A DNA stretch of 38,126 nt, from assembly GCA_024224295.1 (NCBI GenBank), contig JAAENN010000369.1, positions 1 to 38,126 on the forward strand, given 5' to 3'. Shown piece by piece: positions 7,524-16,268 of this stretch; the first letter of the stretch is position 1, and the number at the start of each line of letters is the position of its first letter. The translations under genes were made by a program, and so were the position numbers. The notes under the pieces were generated by a model. That model ran no database searches. It saw only the letters and a list, made by a program, of their open reading frames with translations, and was not told where the DNA came from. The DNA comes from Shimia sp. (GTDB lineage Bacteria; Pseudomonadota; Alphaproteobacteria; Rhodobacterales; Rhodobacteraceae).

Positions 7524-10178
7524 ATGGCAAATGAATTTCCAGACATCGACCCGGTAGAATCCCAAGAATGGCAGGATGCCATTGAGGATGTCATCGCGCG
7601 GGATGGACCAGACAGAGCGCATTACCTGCTCGACAAAGCGGTACAGCAAGCCCGCGCGGCTGGGGCCACCCTGCCCTTCTCAGCGACCACGCCGTATCAA
7701 AACACCATCCCAACCGACGATCAGGAAGAGTTTCCTGGCGATCTGGACATGGAGTGGCGGATCCGCACCATCAACCGCTGGAACGCCATGGCAACCGTGG
7801 TGCGCCGCAACAAAGTGAGCAGCGAATACGGTGGGCACATCGCCTCCTTCGCCTCCTCTGCGGTGATGTATGATATAGGGTTGAACCACTTCTGGCGCAG
7901 CAAATCTGCGATCCACGGCGGCGACCTTGTGTTCTTCCAGGGGCACGTGATCCCGGGCATCTATGCGCGCTCCTTTATGGAGGGCCGCCTGACCGAAGAG
8001 CAGTTGGAAAACTTCCGTTCTGAAGTGGATGGCGGCGGCCTGTCGTCTTACCCACACCCATGGCTGATGCCGGACTACTGGCAGTTCCCAACCGTCTCCA
8101 TGGGCCTTGGCCCGCTGATGGCGATCTACCAAGCGCGGTTCATGAAATATATGCACAACCGTGGCCTGATCGACATGGCCGACCGCAAGGTTTGGTGCTT
8201 CCTGGGTGATGGCGAGATGGACGAACCGGAAAGCCGGGGCGCGATTGACCTCGCTGCGCGTGAAGGCCTCGATAACCTGATCTTTGTTGTGAACTGTAAC
8301 CTGCAGCGTCTGGATGGACCTGTGCGCGGCAACCACAAGATTGTGCAAGAGCTCGAAGGCGACTTCCGCGGCGCGGGTTGGAATGTAATCAAACTTCTGT
8401 GGGGCAAAGGCTGGGACGAGCTGCTGGAGAAAGACACCTCCGGAAAGCTGCGTCAGTTGATGGACGAAACCGTTGATGGCGACTATCAGACCTTCAAGTC
8501 CAAGGACGGCGCCTACATTCGCGAGCACTTCTTTGGCAAGTACCCAGAGACCGCCGAACTGGTGAAAGACTGGACTGACGAGCAAATCTGGTCCCTGCGT
8601 CGTGGCGGCCATGACCCACAAAAGGTCTATACCGCCTTCAAACGCGCCAGTGACACCAAAGGTCAACCGACCTGCTTGCTGGTGAAAACCGTGAAAGGTC
8701 ACGGTATGGGCACCGCTGGCGAAGGCCAGAACACCACGCACCAACAAAAGAAAATGAACGAGGATCAGCTGCGCGCCTTCCGCGACCGCTTCGAGATTCC
8801 GGTCAGCGACGAAGATGTGGGTGATGCGCCGTTTGTAAAACTCAACAACGCGCAGAAAGCCTATTTGGCGGATCGCCGCAAAGCACTTGGCGGGGAGTTT
8901 CCAAAACGGGAGAGCCAATCCCCCAAACTGGAAATCCCGGCGTTGAACAAATTTGCCGCGCAGCTTAAAGGCACAGGCGATCGCGAGATTTCCACTACAA
9001 TGGCCTTTGTGCGTATCCTGACGACCCTTCTACGAGACAAGAAAATCGGCCAGAACATTGTGCCAATCGTGCCTGATGAAAGCCGCACCTTTGGTATGGA
9101 GGGCCTGTTCCGTTCCGTAGGGATTTATAATCCAGAAGGGCAGAAATACACACCGCAAGACGCCGATCAAATGATGTACTACAAGGAAACAACCGACGGT
9201 CAGGTGCTTCAGGAAGGCATCAACGAAGCTGGCGCCATGTCAGATTGGATTGCAGCGGCAACTGCCTATTCCAACCACGGCGTGCCGATGATCCCATTCT
9301 TCATCTATTACTCGATGTTTGGCTTCCAACGCGTTGGCGATCTGGCCTGGGCCGCAGGCGACAGCCGTGCGCGTGGCTTTATGCTGGGCGGAACCGCTGG
9401 CCGGACCACGCTGAACGGCGAAGGTCTGCAACACGAGGACGGGCACAGCCACATCCTTGCGAGCACCATTCCGAACTGCATCACCTATGATCCTACTTTC
9501 CAACACGAAGTGGCGGTGATTGTGCAGCACGGCATGAAGCGGATGTATGAAAATCAGGAAGATGTGTTCTTCTACCTCACACTGATGAACGAAAACTATG
9601 CCCATCCAGATATGCCGATGGGCGTGGAAGACGAGATCATCAAAGGTCTCTACCGTTTCAAAGAGGTCAAGAAACCGTCCAAGAGGCACGTCACGCTGAT
9701 GGGCTCCGGCACCATTCTGGTTCAGGCTATGAAGGCGGCAGAGATGCTGGAAGCTGACTTCGGTGTGACCAGCGAAATCTGGTCGGCCACCAGCTTCAAC
9801 GAGTTGGCACGGGATTGTCAGGATGTGGCCCGCCACAACCGCCTGAACCCGCTCGCAGAGCCAAAAGTGTCCTTTGTGGCGGAGCAGCTTGCGAAGGCCA
9901 AGGGTCCTGTGATTGCAGCCACCGACTACATGAAGAACTACGCAGAGCAGATCCGGACCTGTGTGCCGGGCAGCTACACCGTGCTGGGCACCGACGGTTA
10001 CGGCCGCTCCGACAGCCGCGTGAACCTGCGCCGCTTCTTCGAAGTTGATGCCAACCACATCGCAGCAGCGGCCATAGTGGGCCTCTACAAAGAGGGCGCA
10101 GTGACCAAGAAAGACCTTGAGGCCGCTCTGGCCAAATACGACATCGACGGCGCTAAGCCGAACCCGCGCCTGGTGTGA
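7524..10178 (+). CDS. aceE: Pyruvate dehydrogenase E1 component, homodimeric type
   Basis: The 884-residue protein starts at the ATG 7524, preceded by GGAGGAG. It is the thiamine-diphosphate enzyme that decarboxylates pyruvate and acetylates the lipoyl group of E2. The length of nearly 900 residues and the N-terminus (DPVESQEWQDAIEDVI) identify the single-chain E1 of the E. coli type rather than the alpha/beta form. The TPP/Mg motif is GDGEMDEPESRGAID, ending in NCNLQ. YYSMFGFQRVGDLAWAAGDSRARGF and EGLQHEDGHSHI are conserved active-site regions. It is the first gene of aceE-aceF-lpdA, with 23 bases to aceF. Most alphaproteobacteria use E1 alpha/beta, so this operon may be of gamma- or betaproteobacterial type. 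Confidence 0.97.
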   Translation: MANEFPDIDPVESQEWQDAIEDVIARDGPDRAHYLLDKAVQQARAAGATLPFSATTPYQNTIPTDDQEEFPGDLDMEWRIRTINRWNAMATVVRRNKVSSEYGGHIASFASSAVMYDIGLNHFWRSKSAIHGGDLVFFQGHVIPGIYARSFMEGRLTEEQLENFRSEVDGGGLSSYPHPWLMPDYWQFPTVSMGLGPLMAIYQARFMKYMHNRGLIDMADRKVWCFLGDGEMDEPESRGAIDLAAREGLDNLIFVVNCNLQRLDGPVRGNHKIVQELEGDFRGAGWNVIKLLWGKGWDELLEKDTSGKLRQLMDETVDGDYQTFKSKDGAYIREHFFGKYPETAELVKDWTDEQIWSLRRGGHDPQKVYTAFKRASDTKGQPTCLLVKTVKGHGMGTAGEGQNTTHQQKKMNEDQLRAFRDRFEIPVSDEDVGDAPFVKLNNAQKAYLADRRKALGGEFPKRESQSPKLEIPALNKFAAQLKGTGDREISTTMAFVRILTTLLRDKKIGQNIVPIVPDESRTFGMEGLFRSVGIYNPEGQKYTPQDADQMMYYKETTDGQVLQEGINEAGAMSDWIAAATAYSNHGVPMIPFFIYYSMFGFQRVGDLAWAAGDSRARGFMLGGTAGRTTLNGEGLQHEDGHSHILASTIPNCITYDPTFQHEVAVIVQHGMKRMYENQEDVFFYLTLMNENYAHPDMPMGVEDEIIKGLYRFKEVKKPSKRHVTLMGSGTILVQAMKAAEMLEADFGVTSEIWSATSFNELARDCQDVARHNRLNPLAEPKVSFVAEQLAKAKGPVIAATDYMKNYAEQIRTCVPGSYTVLGTDGYGRSDSRVNLRRFFEVDANHIAAAAIVGLYKEGAVTKKDLEAALAKYDIDGAKPNPRLV

Positions 10179-10201
10179 TCGGGAAGAGAGGAGAATTAGC
10201 A

Positions 10202-11461
10202 ATGGCAATTGAAGTCAAAGTTCCCGACATCGGCGATTTCACTGATGTTCCAGTGGTTTCCGTCCTGGTGAGCGCCGGTGACGTGGTCGCGGCCGAAGAT
10301 CCGCTGATCGAAGTTGAAAGTGACAAAGCCACCATGGAAGTGCCGTCCCCTGCGGCCGGCAAAGTGGTTGAGATCAAAGTGTCCGAGGGCGACGCCGTAT
10401 CCGAAGGCTCCCTGATCCTGATGTTGGAAGCAGAGGGCGACACCACAGCAGAGACCCCTGCCCCAAAAGCGGAAGCCGCGGCACCTGCAGCGGCAGCATC
10501 GGCCCCTGCCGCGGCGCCTGCTCCGGCAGCGGTGACCGATGCCGGGTTTGGCAAGACCCACGCGTCCCCCTCTGTGCGCGCCTTTGCGCGCCAGTTGGAC
10601 GTGGATCTGGCCAAGGTGAACGGCTCCGGTCGCAAAGGCCGCATCCTGCGTGAAGATGTGACAGCTTTCCTGAAGAGCTCCACAGCTGCGGCACCTGCTG
10701 CCGGTGGTGCAGCACAGGGCGGTATGGGCATTCCGCCGATCCCGGCTGTCGACTTTTCCAAATTTGGTCCGGTCGAAGACGTGGAGATGCCACGCATCAA
10801 GAAACTGTCTGGTCCGGCGTTGCACCGCAGCTGGCTCAACATCCCACACGTCACCCACAACGACGAAGCGGACATCACCGAACTGGACAAGTACCGCAAA
10901 GAAATGGACACGATGGCCAAGGAAGACGGCTATCGCGTGACCCTGCTGTCCTTTGTGATCAAAGCGTCTGTGTCGGCGCTGAAACAGCATTGGGAAGTGA
11001 ACTCGTCGATCCACCCGGATGGCGACAAACTGATCAAGAAGAATTACTACAACATCGGCTTTGCGGCAGACACGCCAAACGGCTTGGTTGTACCTGTGAT
11101 CAAAGACGCCGACCGCAAAGGCATTGTGGAAATCTCCAAAGATCTCATGGAGTTGTCCGGCAAGGCACGCGCAGGTGAATTGAAGAGCGGCGACATGCAA
11201 GGCGCGACCTTCACCATCTCCAGCCTTGGCGGCATTGGGGGGACATCTTTCACCCCAATCGTGAATGCACCGGAAGTGGCCATCCTCGGTTTGACCCGCT
11301 CCAAGATGGCGCCGGTCTGGAACGGTGAAGAGTTTGTGCCCCGCCTGATGCAGCCGCTGTCGCTCAGCTATGACCATCGCGCCATCGACGGGGCATTGGC
11401 AGCACGGTTCACCGTAACGCTGAAAACCCTGCTTGGCGATATGCGCAAGTTGATGTGGTAA
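10202..11461 (+). CDS. aceF: Dihydrolipoyllysine acetyltransferase (PDH E2)
   Basis: The 419-residue protein starts at ATG 10202 behind GAGAGGAG. Domains in order are one lipoyl domain (residues 1-79, lipoyl Lys42 in ESDKATME), an Ala/Pro-rich flexible linker (about 80-117), an E1/E3-binding domain (SPSVRAFARQLDVDLAKVNGSG and following, about 120-157), a second linker, and the acetyltransferase core (about 190-419) ending in SYDHRAIDGA with the catalytic His. It forms the core of the cytosolic complex and passes acetyl groups to CoA. E. coli AceF has three lipoyl domains and this one has one, but a further lipoyl domain sits on the E3 encoded next. Spacing to lpdA is 11 bases. Confidence 0.97.
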   Translation: MAIEVKVPDIGDFTDVPVVSVLVSAGDVVAAEDPLIEVESDKATMEVPSPAAGKVVEIKVSEGDAVSEGSLILMLEAEGDTTAETPAPKAEAAAPAAAASAPAAAPAPAAVTDAGFGKTHASPSVRAFARQLDVDLAKVNGSGRKGRILREDVTAFLKSSTAAAPAAGGAAQGGMGIPPIPAVDFSKFGPVEDVEMPRIKKLSGPALHRSWLNIPHVTHNDEADITELDKYRKEMDTMAKEDGYRVTLLSFVIKASVSALKQHWEVNSSIHPDGDKLIKKNYYNIGFAADTPNGLVVPVIKDADRKGIVEISKDLMELSGKARAGELKSGDMQGATFTISSLGGIGGTSFTPIVNAPEVAILGLTRSKMAPVWNGEEFVPRLMQPLSLSYDHRAIDGALAARFTVTLKTLLGDMRKLMW

Positions 11462-11472
11462 GGAGAACAAAG

Positions 11473-13203
11473 ATGGACGTCAAAGTACCTGATATTGGGG
11501 ACTTTTCCGAAGTTCCCGTGGTCTCCGTTCTGGTCTCTGTTGGCGACATCGTTGCCGCAGAAGATCCGCTGATCGAGATTGAAAGCGACAAAGCCACCAT
11601 GGAAGTGCCTTCGCCAGCCGATGGTGTGGTGAAGGACATCAAAGTGGCCGAGGGAGACAATGTCTCCGAAGGCAGTTTGATCTTAGTGTTGGAAGCAGAA
11701 GGCGCTGCTGAAGCGCCTAAGGCTGCAAGTCCAGAAGCGCCAGCTGCTCCGCAGGCTGTAGCCACCACTGGTTCTGCATTAGGCGCAGGTGATGTGCACT
11801 CCGAAGTGGTTGTTCTGGGGTCCGGCCCAGGTGGCTACACGGCTGCTTTCCGCGCTGCGGACCTTGGCAAAAAGGTTGTGTTGATCGAGAAAGACAGCTC
11901 CTTGGGCGGTGTCTGCCTGAACGTCGGCTGTATCCCGTCCAAGGCGCTGCTGCACTCCGCCAAGGTGATCACTGAAGCTGAGGAAATGGCGGAGCACGGC
12001 ATCAGCTTTTCCAAACCCGAGGTTGATCTCGACAAACTGCGCGGCTGGAAGGAAAGTGTTGTAAAACAACTGACTGGCGGCCTTGGCGGTTTGGCCAAGG
12101 CGCGCAAAGTTCAGGTTGTGAACGGCTACGGTACCTTCACTGGCCCCAACATGATTGAGGTCGATAACAACGGCGAAAAGTCGACCGTCAGTTTTGACCA
12201 ATGTGTCATCGCGGCAGGATCGGAGCCGGTCACCCTGCCCTTCATCCCACACGATGATCCGCGCGTGATCGACAGCACCGGTGCGCTGGAGCTGGAAGAT
12301 GTGCCAGAGCGTCTGCTGGTTCTGGGTGGCGGTATCATCGGTCTGGAAATGGCCACTGTATATGACGCATTGGGCTCAAAAGTGACCATCGTTGAGTTCA
12401 TGGATCAGATCATTCCTGGGGCTGACAAAGACGTTGTGAAACCGCTGCATAAGCGGATTGAAGGACGCTATGAGGCCATCCTAACCAAAACCAAAGTCAC
12501 TGCGGTGAAAGCAACGGACGCTGGTCTTGAGGTCACCATGGAAGACCCTAAGGGCGAAGTGGTTGATACGTTTGACAAAGTGCTTGTTGCGGTCGGGCGT
12601 CGTCCAAATGGGGCGAAGGTCAATGCGGCGGCGGCTGGTGTGGCTGTGGATGAGCGTGGCTTCATCGCGGTCGACAGCCAGCAACGTACTGGTGTTCATC
12701 ACATTTTTGCCATTGGTGACGTCGTTGGACAGCCTATGCTGGCCCACAAGGCTGTGCATGAAGGCAAAGTGGCAGCGGAGGTGGCCGCTGGTCACAAGCG
12801 CCACTTTGATGCGCGAGTGATCCCATCGGTGGCCTACACCGATCCTGAGGTCGCTTGGGTGGGTGTTACAGAGACACAGGCGAAGGCAGAAGGCATGAAG
12901 GTTGGCAAAGGTGTTTTCCCTTGGGCCGCGTCCGGCCGCTCGCTGTCTCTGGGTCGCTCGGAAGGGCTTACCAAGTTGATTTTCGACGAAGAATCCGAGC
13001 GCGTGATTGGCGCGGGGATCGTTGGCCCCAACGCAGGTGACCTTATTGCGGAAGTGGCGCTGGCCATTGAAATGGGGGCCGATGCGGTGGATCTGGGCCA
13101 TACCATTCACCCACACCCGACCCTTTCGGAGACGGTGAATTTTGCCGCCGAGATGTTTGAAGGTACCATCACGGACCTGATGCCACCGCGCAAAAAGAAG
13201 TGA
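11473..13203 (+). CDS. lpdA: Dihydrolipoyl dehydrogenase (E3) with N-terminal lipoyl domain
   Basis: The 576-residue protein starts at ATG 11473, preceded by AAGGAG. Residues 1-77 are a lipoyl domain with Lys40 in ESDKATME, followed by an Ala/Pro/Glu linker (78-107). The flavoprotein starts near 110 with the FAD motif GSGPGGYTAAFRAADLG and the redox disulfide GGVCLNVGCIPSK (Cys148 and Cys153). The NAD-binding motif is GGGIIGLEMATVYDALG, and HPHPTLSE near the C-terminus holds the catalytic His and Glu. E3 reoxidises dihydrolipoamide using NAD+. Lipoyl-bearing E3s are known from Neisseria and Ralstonia-type PDH complexes. The lipoyl domain is about four-fifths identical to that of the adjacent aceF. 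A strong terminator follows. Confidence 0.97.
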   Translation: MDVKVPDIGDFSEVPVVSVLVSVGDIVAAEDPLIEIESDKATMEVPSPADGVVKDIKVAEGDNVSEGSLILVLEAEGAAEAPKAASPEAPAAPQAVATTGSALGAGDVHSEVVVLGSGPGGYTAAFRAADLGKKVVLIEKDSSLGGVCLNVGCIPSKALLHSAKVITEAEEMAEHGISFSKPEVDLDKLRGWKESVVKQLTGGLGGLAKARKVQVVNGYGTFTGPNMIEVDNNGEKSTVSFDQCVIAAGSEPVTLPFIPHDDPRVIDSTGALELEDVPERLLVLGGGIIGLEMATVYDALGSKVTIVEFMDQIIPGADKDVVKPLHKRIEGRYEAILTKTKVTAVKATDAGLEVTMEDPKGEVVDTFDKVLVAVGRRPNGAKVNAAAAGVAVDERGFIAVDSQQRTGVHHIFAIGDVVGQPMLAHKAVHEGKVAAEVAAGHKRHFDARVIPSVAYTDPEVAWVGVTETQAKAEGMKVGKGVFPWAASGRSLSLGRSEGLTKLIFDEESERVIGAGIVGPNAGDLIAEVALAIEMGADAVDLGHTIHPHPTLSETVNFAAEMFEGTITDLMPPRKKK

Positions 13204-13223
13204 TCTCCATCTGATCCAAATTC

Positions 13224-13256
13224 AACGCGCCGCAGACCGTCTGCGGCGCGTTTTTT
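13224..13256 (+). terminator. Rho-independent terminator of the pdh operon
   Basis: A long GC-rich stem, AACGCGCCGCAG with CTGCGGCGCGTT (13224-13235 with 13241-13252), runs into six T from 13251. It lies 20 bases after the lpdA stop. Confidence 0.95.
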
Positions 13257-13279
13257 GTTGGGGCGTTAACCTGCCCAAG

Positions 13280-13327
13280 TGGCCTCAAAACCACGTCGGT
13301 ATAGCGTCGGTATCACGACTGCTTCGC
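13280..13327 (-). repeat. Dispersed intergenic repeat, copy B
   Basis: Inverted relative to copy A at 1352-1399. On the plus strand it shows two exact copies of CGTCGGTAT (13294-13302 and 13305-13313) separated by AG, an 11-bp period. Outside this core, CAG.CGT.ATAC and TTTTGAG are also shared. Like copy A it lies between convergent genes (lpdA and the SLC13 permease). Further downstream at 13370-13385 is a perfect 16-bp palindrome (CGCAACGCGCGTTGCG). No coding signal is seen in 13257-13401. Confidence 0.65.
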
Positions 13328-13401
13328 GGAGGTGCGTTTTTCCACCGCCGCAAAGCGCGCAACGGTAAACGCAACGCGCGTTGCGCCATGTATCAACGGT
13401 T

Positions 13402-15180
13402 TTACAGCGGCCAAAAGTAAGGGATAAGCGCAGAGGCCAGAATGCCAATCGACAGGTTCAACGGAATGCCGACGCGCATGAAGTCGGTGAACTTGTAACC
13501 GCCGGGACCAAAGACCAGCATATTGGTCTGATAGCCAATGGGTGTCGCGAAGCTGGCAGAGGCTGCGATCATGACAGCGACCACCAAGGGACGCGGATCC
13601 ACGCCAATGGCCTGTGCCAACCCCACCGCGATGGGTGTGACCACCACAGCCACCGCATTGTTGGAAACAAGCTCGGTCAGAATTGACGTTAGCAAGTAAA
13701 TCGCCCAGATCAGCAAGAACGGCGGCATGCCTTTCAGGAGAGGAGCCAATCCGTTTACCACCAACGCTACGGCGCCAGAATGAGACAACGCCGCCCCAAT
13801 GGCGAGCATGGAGAAGATCAGCGACAACAGGCGTCCGTCGACAAAGGAAAACGCTTCGTCAGCGTCGATACAGCGGGTGAGCAACACCACGGCCACGGCG
13901 AGGATTGCTAGGTAGAGGATCGGCGCGACGCCCATACCGGCCAACACAACAATCCCGACCATGCACCCCAGTGCAATGGGCGCGTGGCTGCGGCGATATT
14001 CCCGCTCAGAAGGTTGGGAGACATCCACCATGTCCATTTCCTTGGCCAGGCGCTGAATATCCTCCGGCGCGCCCTCCAACAGCAATGTGTCACCGACGCG
14101 CACCACAAGCTGGTCGAGCTGATGGCCGATGTTTTGGTTTCGCCGGTGTACCGCCAGAGGGTAAACGCCAAAGCGACGGCGCAGACGCAGGGCGCCAAGG
14201 CGGCGACCCACCATTTTGCAGCCTGGCGTGATCAGCACCTCCACCGTAGTGGTTTCCACCGCGCCAACCTGATCCAACCGCTTCAGAGACTTGTTGCGCT
14301 GTAGGCTGAGCAGTTCTGTCATCTTGGTGCGCAAAACCACCCGGTCCCCGACCTGAAGCGTCACCCCGGCAAGGTTGCGGCGCAAAGACGTGTCACCACG
14401 GATTACGTCGATCAGGCGCACACCGTCACGTTTGAACAGTTGGACACCAGTCACTTCACGCCCAATCAAATTGCTTTCCGGCGGTATGACCGCCTCGGTG
14501 AAGAACTTCATCTGGCTGCGATTGGACAGCAGATCCGCCATGCTGGCGCGTTCCGGCAAAAGGCGGCGACCGACAAAATAGAGATAGGCCATGCCCCATG
14601 CCACAATGATCAGACCAAGCGGCGTTACTTCAAAAATGGTGAAGGGCTTCAAGCCTTCAGCGCGCGCGACGCCATCTACCAACAAGTTGGTGGAGGTTCC
14701 GATCAGCGTTAGTGTGCCGCCCATAATTGCCGCATAACTCAGTGGGATCAAAAGCTTAGATGCCGACGTTCCCAGCGTGCGCGCGAGTTGGGTGAAGACC
14801 GGGATCATCACCACCACCACCGGCGTGTTGGACACAAAGGCCGAGGCAAGGATCACAAAAGAGAGCAACACCGTAATGGCGACCTGCGGACGTTCCTGCG
14901 CCTGCCCGTCTGCCAATGCCGTGAAGGCCGACAGCGCACCGGTTCGCACCAAAGCGCCCATGACAATGAACATCGCTGCGATGGTCCAGGGTGCCGGGTT
15001 GGACAGAACGCCTAATGCGGCCTGATAGGGCAGCACGCCAAGAAACAGCAGCATGGCGACGCCGCCAATGGCGACCACCTCGGTCGGATAGGCTTCACGC
15101 ATAAAAAGCGTAAACATGCCTGCGACGGTCAAAAGCGCAAGCACCGCCTGAGTGGTCTGCGAAAATGCAAAAAAATCCAT
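13402..15180 (-). CDS. SLC13/DASS-family permease with TrkA-C (RCK_C) domains
   Basis: The 592-residue inner-membrane protein has two blocks of hydrophobic helices (about residues 10-195 and 390-590). A soluble insert of about 190 residues lies between them. The insert carries two RCK_C/TrkA-C-like units (FTEAVIPPESNLIGREVTGVQLFKRDGVRLIDVIRGD; then VEVLITPGCKMVGRRLGALRLRRRFGVYPLAVHR). The family's paired hairpin motifs are visible as SNTPVVVVMIPV and SNNAVAVVVTPIA. Members carry sulfate, dicarboxylates or other anions, usually with sodium. This one cannot be assigned a substrate. No obvious operon partner is next to it; ymdB ends 120 bases upstream on the same strand. The ribosome site is weak. 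Confidence 0.88.
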   Translation of the reverse strand: MDFFAFSQTTQAVLALLTVAGMFTLFMREAYPTEVVAIGGVAMLLFLGVLPYQAALGVLSNPAPWTIAAMFIVMGALVRTGALSAFTALADGQAQERPQVAITVLLSFVILASAFVSNTPVVVVMIPVFTQLARTLGTSASKLLIPLSYAAIMGGTLTLIGTSTNLLVDGVARAEGLKPFTIFEVTPLGLIIVAWGMAYLYFVGRRLLPERASMADLLSNRSQMKFFTEAVIPPESNLIGREVTGVQLFKRDGVRLIDVIRGDTSLRRNLAGVTLQVGDRVVLRTKMTELLSLQRNKSLKRLDQVGAVETTTVEVLITPGCKMVGRRLGALRLRRRFGVYPLAVHRRNQNIGHQLDQLVVRVGDTLLLEGAPEDIQRLAKEMDMVDVSQPSEREYRRSHAPIALGCMVGIVVLAGMGVAPILYLAILAVAVVLLTRCIDADEAFSFVDGRLLSLIFSMLAIGAALSHSGAVALVVNGLAPLLKGMPPFLLIWAIYLLTSILTELVSNNAVAVVVTPIAVGLAQAIGVDPRPLVVAVMIAASASFATPIGYQTNMLVFGPGGYKFTDFMRVGIPLNLSIGILASALIPYFWPL

Positions 15181-15299
15181 GCCTAACCCGTCTTTACCAG
15201 CTCACAAGGTTTATCACGAAGCCTCTAGCGAACAACAGATATTAGGGAGTTTCAGGAGACCTTGAACTTGTGAGTGGGATTGAAAGCGGCAAATGGCCG

Positions 15300-16118
15300 T
15301 TAGCTAGGGCCAGCCGAGCTCAAACGACCACCTTGGCGTACCATCTCGATGCGCGTGGCCGCGCCGGTCCGGTCGTCTGTTTCAACATAGACGCCCGAAA
15401 GCGTGGCCTCGCCCAACGCGGGTGTGAAGCGAGATTTAGGCATACCGGTGACAAAGCGGCGCATGGGCTCTTCTTTCTGCATGCCAATCACGGAGTTGTA
15501 GTCGCCACACATGCCAGCGTCGGCCTGAAACGCGGTGCCACCGGGCAAGATTTGAGTATCTGCCGTTGGGATATGTGTGTGGGTGCCAACCACGAGGCTG
15601 ACACGGCTATCGCAAAAGTGCCCCACCCCCATCTTTTCAGACGTGGCTTCGCAATGGATGTCAACAATCGCGGCCTGCACCATCCCGCCACGCGGATGGG
15701 ACCGCAGGACTTGGTCTACAGCAGAGAACGGATCGCCGTAGGGCTGTTTCATAAACACCTGCCCCAGCGCCTGGGTCACAAGCACCTTGCGGCCACCTTG
15801 GGCATTGAAAACGCGAAACCCTTTGCCTGGCACATCGCCACGGGCATAGTTCAGCGGGCGGATAATGCGCGGCTCGGTCTGAATAAACTGCAGCATGTCC
15901 TTCTGGTCAAAGGCGTGATCACCCAGTGTGATACAGTCCGCGCCAGCGTCCAGCAGCGCTTTTGCATGCGCGCCAGACAGCCCCATGCCGTTGGAAGCGT
16001 TTTCGCCATTCACGACAACAAAGTCCAGCCGCCAGTCTGCGCGCAGCTTGGGCAGGCGTTCCACCACAGCCGCGCGTCCGGCGCGACCCATCACATCACC
16101 GAGGAAAAGCATCTTCAT
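15300..16118 (-). CDS. YmdB-family metallophosphoesterase
   Basis: I chose the ATG at 16118 (272 residues); the frame is open to 16400 but only this start gives the family N-terminus MKMLFLGDVMGRAGRAAV. Motifs are GDVMGRAG (metal Asp), VVNGENASNGMG, ITLGDHAFDQKD, VDIHCEATSEK and VGTHTHIPTADTQILPGGTAFQADAGMCG. This matches the TIGR00282/YmdB group, whose characterised members hydrolyse 2',3'-cyclic nucleotides. The usual GNH metal motif reads GDH here, an Asn-to-Asp change at a metal ligand. I believe related alphaproteobacterial proteins share it, but cannot confirm. TAGGAC precedes the start. The small plus-strand lipoprotein is divergent. Confidence 0.87.
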   Translation of the reverse strand: MKMLFLGDVMGRAGRAAVVERLPKLRADWRLDFVVVNGENASNGMGLSGAHAKALLDAGADCITLGDHAFDQKDMLQFIQTEPRIIRPLNYARGDVPGKGFRVFNAQGGRKVLVTQALGQVFMKQPYGDPFSAVDQVLRSHPRGGMVQAAIVDIHCEATSEKMGVGHFCDSRVSLVVGTHTHIPTADTQILPGGTAFQADAGMCGDYNSVIGMQKEEPMRRFVTGMPKSRFTPALGEATLSGVYVETDDRTGAATRIEMVRQGGRLSSAGPS

Positions 16119-16268
16119 GGGTTTGGTCCTAGGACGGGTTGTCGCGCTTGGCAAGAGCACTACCGGCGGAATGTGGCGTAACGCGGCAAGGTGAGGTGTG
16201 CCAAAGGCTTGTGTCACACCATTTGCGCGATAGATTGAGGCAAAACCCAACAACACAGGATGATTTTG

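Noticed and set aside
7680-8918. 412-residue open frame antisense to aceE (and another of 322 residues at 9240-10208)
   Set aside because: They lie wholly inside aceE, show no family motif or ribosome site, and are expected on the opposite strand of a GC-rich gene.
10196-11470. 424-residue open frame antisense to aceF
   Set aside because: Composition is a mirror of the Ala/Pro linker and lipoyl codons, with many His, Cys and Arg; no recognisable domain.
13370-13385. 16-bp perfect palindrome CGCAACGCGCGTTGCG as a terminator for the SLC13 gene
   Set aside because: No T run follows on the minus strand and the loop is absent; left as an unexplained palindrome.
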